NCBI GenBank assembly: GCA_023423495.1
Contig: JAFAFM010000115.1
Span: 1-8,994, forward strand
Direction: 5' to 3'
DNA from: Armatimonadota bacterium
Lineage (GTDB): Bacteria; Armatimonadota; Fimbriimonadia; Fimbriimonadales; Fimbriimonadaceae
Length of the DNA stretch: 8,994 nt
The notes under the pieces were generated by a model, which saw only the letters and a list, made by a program, of their open reading frames with translations, was not told the origin of the DNA and searched no databases. Every line of letters begins with the position of its first letter. Within the stretch, counting starts at the first letter, position 1. A program made the position numbers and the translations under genes. Positions 6,562 to 8,994 of this stretch are shown here, piece after piece.

Positions 6562-7364
6562 GCCAGTGTTCCGATCGATTGCCTGAGTTGAGCGGCCGCC
6601 CTAACATTTGAAGCGTGCCCGCTCCGTTCGGCTGATACATTCAAGAATCGAACCGGAATTCCTGACAAATAGAGGTCTCCTATCAAGTCCAGCAGCTTAT
6701 GCCGAGCGGGCTCATCCTCAAATCTTGGATCATTCTTGTACCCTTCAATGCCAAGTACAAGCGCCGTTTCTTGGTCTAGCCCTTTAGCCAATCCCATCTG
6801 GAGAACCATCGGGATTTCCTCTACTAATGCAAAGGTTCTGGCCGGGGCAATCTCCCGCTTGTATTCCAACGGAACGCTGAACGATTCGAAGGTCTGCTGA
6901 CCTGGCCAGCGATCTCCTAGGTCGTAGGTGTACTGCCAATGTCCCTCTCCCTTGGCGATAGCGATCTTGTATTTCTCTTCCTGGATGAAGATTCGCTTGA
7001 ACGGCGGGTGTACTTCTCCTTCTCCCACCTTTTCCAAGCCGACCGCCACAATGGGGTCGACGAAGTTGATGGAGGAGCCATCCAGAGCTGGCATCTCGCC
7101 TCCCACGACCTCGATCTCGGCGTCGGTGATTTCCAGTCCCGCCAGGGCAGACATCATGTGCTCGACCGTCGCGACTTCTCCCAGTCGAGTGCTGCGGGTC
7201 GTGTCGGTGACGTTCTCAGCAAAGGCTTCCCAACGAGCGCTACCCGCTCGAAAGGCGATGCCTTTCTCACCAGGACGGACCGTGACTTTCACGGGAACGC
7301 CGCTGTGTAAGCCCAAGCCCTCGAAGTGCACGTCGTCCGCGACGGTTTGGCGCAAGTAATTCAT
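6558..7364 (-). CDS. lpxC: UDP-3-O-acyl-N-acetylglucosamine deacetylase
   Basis: LpxC is a cytoplasmic zinc amidase that removes the acetyl group from UDP-3-O-acyl-GlcNAc, the committed step of lipid A synthesis. The zinc ligands and catalytic residues are visible: TVEHMMSALAGL (66-77) with Glu68 and His69, RHKLLDLIGDLYLSG (221-235) with His222, Lys223 and Asp226, and SGHASN (248-253) with His250. The opening (QTVADDVHFEGLGLHSG) is also typical. At 268 residues it is shorter than the E. coli protein (305), mainly through a short C-terminal tail of 18 residues after the last His, as in several non-proteobacterial LpxC. It is not fused to FabZ. The ATG overlaps the lpxD stop as ATGA (7361-7364), with GAAGG a few bases before it, so the two are translationally coupled. 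Confidence 0.96.
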   Translation of the reverse strand: MNYLRQTVADDVHFEGLGLHSGVPVKVTVRPGEKGIAFRAGSARWEAFAENVTDTTRSTRLGEVATVEHMMSALAGLEITDAEIEVVGGEMPALDGSSINFVDPIVAVGLEKVGEGEVHPPFKRIFIQEEKYKIAIAKGEGHWQYTYDLGDRWPGQQTFESFSVPLEYKREIAPARTFALVEEIPMVLQMGLAKGLDQETALVLGIEGYKNDPRFEDEPARHKLLDLIGDLYLSGIPVRFLNVSAERSGHASNVRAAAQLRQSIGTLA

Positions 7365-8398
7365 TTGCCTTCGAGTTCCTTGATCTTCTTTTCCAAAGCT
7401 CGAATTCGGCTTAGCATCTCCGGCAACTTAGACCGCAGCGCGTAAGCGCGCATGCCTTCACCCGCTGGGATTGCCGGAGCTCCGAAGTACACGCCCGGTT
7501 CGTCGATATCCACCGGAATTTGGCTAGATCCGCCAAAAGTGACATTCTCGGCAATGTTGACGTGGTCCGCAACGGCGCAGTGACCGCCGAACGTCGCCCG
7601 GGTTCCAATAATCGTACTGCCACCAATTCCTGTATGGGCCGCGATAACACTGTGGTCTCCGACGACGACGTTATGGGCAACTTGCACCATATTGTCGAGC
7701 TTCGTGCCTGTTCCGACCCGTGTCTCGCCGGCGGTGGCCCGGTCGATACACGAGTTCGCTCCGACTTCCACGTCGTCACCTAACCTGGTTTTTCCAACTT
7801 GGGGCACTTTCATTTGATGCTGGCCATCCCACATGAAGCCGAACCCGTCTGCTCCGATGACAGATCCAGAGTGCAAGATGCATCCCTTGCCGACGGTTAC
7901 GTCTTGATACAGCACACAACTGGGATAAAGCACCGTGTTATTTCCGATCCGGCAATTCTCCCCTACGTAGCAAAAAGCGTGAATCCTGCATCCGGCGCTG
8001 ATGACCGCCCCTCGCTCGACAACGCAATACGGTCCCACAGAAGCACTGGGATCGATTTGGGCTTGAGGGTCGACGACGGCCGTCGGATGAATGCCAAACG
8101 GGATCGGAAGTTCCCGCTTGGACATCGCCAGGAGCATGCCGAAGGCCAATCGCGGATGATCGACCTGGATATAAGGCTTGAGGTCGGAGGTTAAGCTTCT
8201 CGGAAGGATGAGGGCTCCAACCTGCCGAGAGTGTGCTTTCTCTAGGTACTTAGGCGTCTCGCAGAAGGCAATGCCGTCGGCATCATCCGATTCGGCGGGT
8301 ACGACGCTGCGAACGACAAATTCCGGATTCCCGAACGCCTGTCCGCCCAGCATGGCCGCTAATTCGGTTAACGTCCAAGCTGGTGTGTGGTTCTCCAT
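7361..8398 (-). CDS. lpxD: UDP-3-O-(acyl)glucosamine N-acyltransferase
   Basis: LpxD adds the amide-linked 3-hydroxyacyl chain from acyl-ACP to the product of LpxC, giving UDP-2,3-diacylglucosamine. The 345 residues match the E. coli length (341). An N-terminal uridine-binding domain (1 to about 100) begins TLTELAAMLGG and includes the family-typical FCETPKYLEKA (45-55). A left-handed beta-helix of hexapeptide repeats follows (about 104-295, from HPTAVVDP onward), containing GSVIGADGFGF (178-188) and the catalytic His242 in QVAHNVVVGD. The protein ends in a charged heptad-like helix (323-345), a C-terminal helix also seen in other trimeric LpxD proteins. The start overlaps the upstream coiled-coil gene by 31 bases; no later start would keep the conserved N-terminal region. 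lpxC follows directly. Confidence 0.97.
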   Translation of the reverse strand: MENHTPAWTLTELAAMLGGQAFGNPEFVVRSVVPAESDDADGIAFCETPKYLEKAHSRQVGALILPRSLTSDLKPYIQVDHPRLAFGMLLAMSKRELPIPFGIHPTAVVDPQAQIDPSASVGPYCVVERGAVISAGCRIHAFCYVGENCRIGNNTVLYPSCVLYQDVTVGKGCILHSGSVIGADGFGFMWDGQHQMKVPQVGKTRLGDDVEVGANSCIDRATAGETRVGTGTKLDNMVQVAHNVVVGDHSVIAAHTGIGGSTIIGTRATFGGHCAVADHVNIAENVTFGGSSQIPVDIDEPGVYFGAPAIPAGEGMRAYALRSKLPEMLSRIRALEKKIKELEGK

Positions 8399-8994
8399 TC
8401 GTTAAACTCTGCGGTGGCGTCTCTGACGCCGGACCTTGATTTTGACAGCACCAAGCCCTTTGTTTTCAGCCAAATCTCCAATTGCTGTCCGAGACTCTTC
8501 AATCTCTCGGTGTCGCTGACCACACGGCCCTGGGATTTGATCGGTCCGAGGTCAGGAGGGGATAGCGTTGCCCCGGGCAGGCCGACAGATCGGGCAGGAA
8601 CGTCTTCGACCCGGACGGATTTGTTCTCACCGAGGTTTAGATTGAAGTCGCGGCCGCTCTTTTCGATCGCTTGTCGAGCGTCGACCTGTGCTTTCTCGAT
8701 CGCGTTCGCCTTTTCGGTCTCGAACTGTAACTGGATCTTGCCCAGCTCTCCACTCAACCGCAGTTCTGCTTCATTCAAAAGCTGCCTCGCTTGTCGGTCG
8801 TACTCCACGTCGTCGGTTCGAATATCCTCCGACACTTGCGCTAGTTCGGCTTTCTGCTGCTCCGCGAAGCCAGTCGGATTGCCCCGACTTACGTACAAGT
8901 CTGGCTTGCGAACTTGCAACAGTCGTTTCCGAGCTACCTTCGGCCCCCGAGCTAGCGCGTAATCCTCAAACAGATCAAAGAGTTCGCCGTAGAC
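8368..8994 (-). CDS. Coiled-coil protein of unknown function upstream of lpxD, 5' end outside window
   Basis: The frame is open from the window edge to a stop at 8368, giving 208 visible residues; the TTG at 8919 is internal and the true start lies beyond the window. The first visible 50 residues (VYGELFDLFEDYALARGPKVA onward) are basic and tyrosine-containing. A long, highly charged helical stretch rich in Glu, Gln, Ala, Lys and Arg follows (roughly residues 47-120), a likely coiled coil. After it come a Pro/Gly linker (LPGATLSPPDLGP) and a short C-terminal helix (RLKSLGQQLEIWLKTKG). The place, just before lpxD, is where proteobacteria have skp/ompH, and Skp also has long helical arms. However, Skp has no such C-terminal part and the resemblance may be compositional. 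I infer an envelope-related role from position only. It overlaps lpxD by 31 bases. Confidence 0.7.
   Translation of the reverse strand, partial: VYGELFDLFEDYALARGPKVARKRLLQVRKPDLYVSRGNPTGFAEQQKAELAQVSEDIRTDDVEYDRQARQLLNEAELRLSGELGKIQLQFETEKANAIEKAQVDARQAIEKSGRDFNLNLGENKSVRVEDVPARSVGLPGATLSPPDLGPIKSQGRVVSDTERLKSLGQQLEIWLKTKGLVLSKSRSGVRDATAEFNEWRTTHQLGR

Noticed and set aside
6928..7359. Two long plus-strand frames opposite lpxC
   Set aside because: The catalytic motifs of LpxC lie on the minus strand, and the plus-strand products are low-complexity Ser/Thr/Pro or mixed sequence.
8387..8962. 191-residue plus-strand open frame opposite the coiled-coil gene
   Set aside because: It is rich in Ser, Arg and Cys with no recognisable domain, and mirrors a frame with a clear coiled-coil pattern and lpxD coupling. 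It is an antisense shadow.
1..8994. CRISPR arrays, insertion sequences, tRNA or rRNA genes, integrases, toxin or defence genes
   Set aside because: None was seen: no spaced repeats, transposase or recombinase motifs, or cloverleaf sequences. The genes are mostly housekeeping, transport and envelope functions.

Overview
The window looks like ordinary chromosomal DNA of a diderm (two-membrane) bacterium of moderately high GC content. LpxD and LpxC show that lipid A is made, and there is a predicted lipoprotein and a predicted outer-membrane beta-barrel. The mix of lipid A genes, a CUT1 sugar importer with an unusually long permease and otherwise lineage-specific proteins would fit Armatimonadota (Fimbriimonas-like) or a similar environmental phylum. 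That placement is an inference from gene style, not something the sequence proves.

Layout. (1) Positions 1-1185 (+) hold the 3' three quarters or so of a double-ATPase sugar importer subunit of the RbsA/MglA type (CUT2). (2) Positions 1188-4452 (-) hold a tightly coupled CUT1 sugar importer operon: lipoprotein binding protein, then a MalF-like and a MalG-like permease, joined by two GTGA stop/start overlaps. It has no ATPase of its own. The two transport clusters converge with a 2-base gap. (3) Positions 4562-4975 (-) hold ndk, separated from the sugar operon by a 109-base gap with a strong palindrome. (4) Positions 5153-5416 (+) hold a small probable exported protein, converging on a putative outer-membrane beta-barrel gene (5471-6103, -) across a hairpin terminator. 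(5) The beta-barrel gene diverges from a 5-carboxymethyl-2-hydroxymuconate isomerase-family tautomerase (6208-6561, +). The 104-base region between them is full of short palindromes and repeats. (6) Positions 6558-8994 (-) hold an envelope cluster transcribed in the order coiled-coil protein (5' end off the window), lpxD, lpxC, with overlapping reading frames.

How the parts work together. LpxD and LpxC are the third and second enzymes of the Raetz lipid A pathway and are translationally coupled here. The coiled-coil gene upstream of lpxD sits where proteobacteria carry skp. The CUT1 operon imports an unidentified carbohydrate and must borrow a MalK/MsiK/UgpC-type ATPase from elsewhere. No mobile element, CRISPR array, RNA gene or defence system was seen. 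I did not find a convincing previously undescribed system. The most interesting items are the repeat-rich divergent regulatory region (6104-6207), the palindrome at the sugar operon promoter (4521-4548), the enlarged MalG-like permease, and the unrecognised coiled-coil gene fused by overlap to lpxD.
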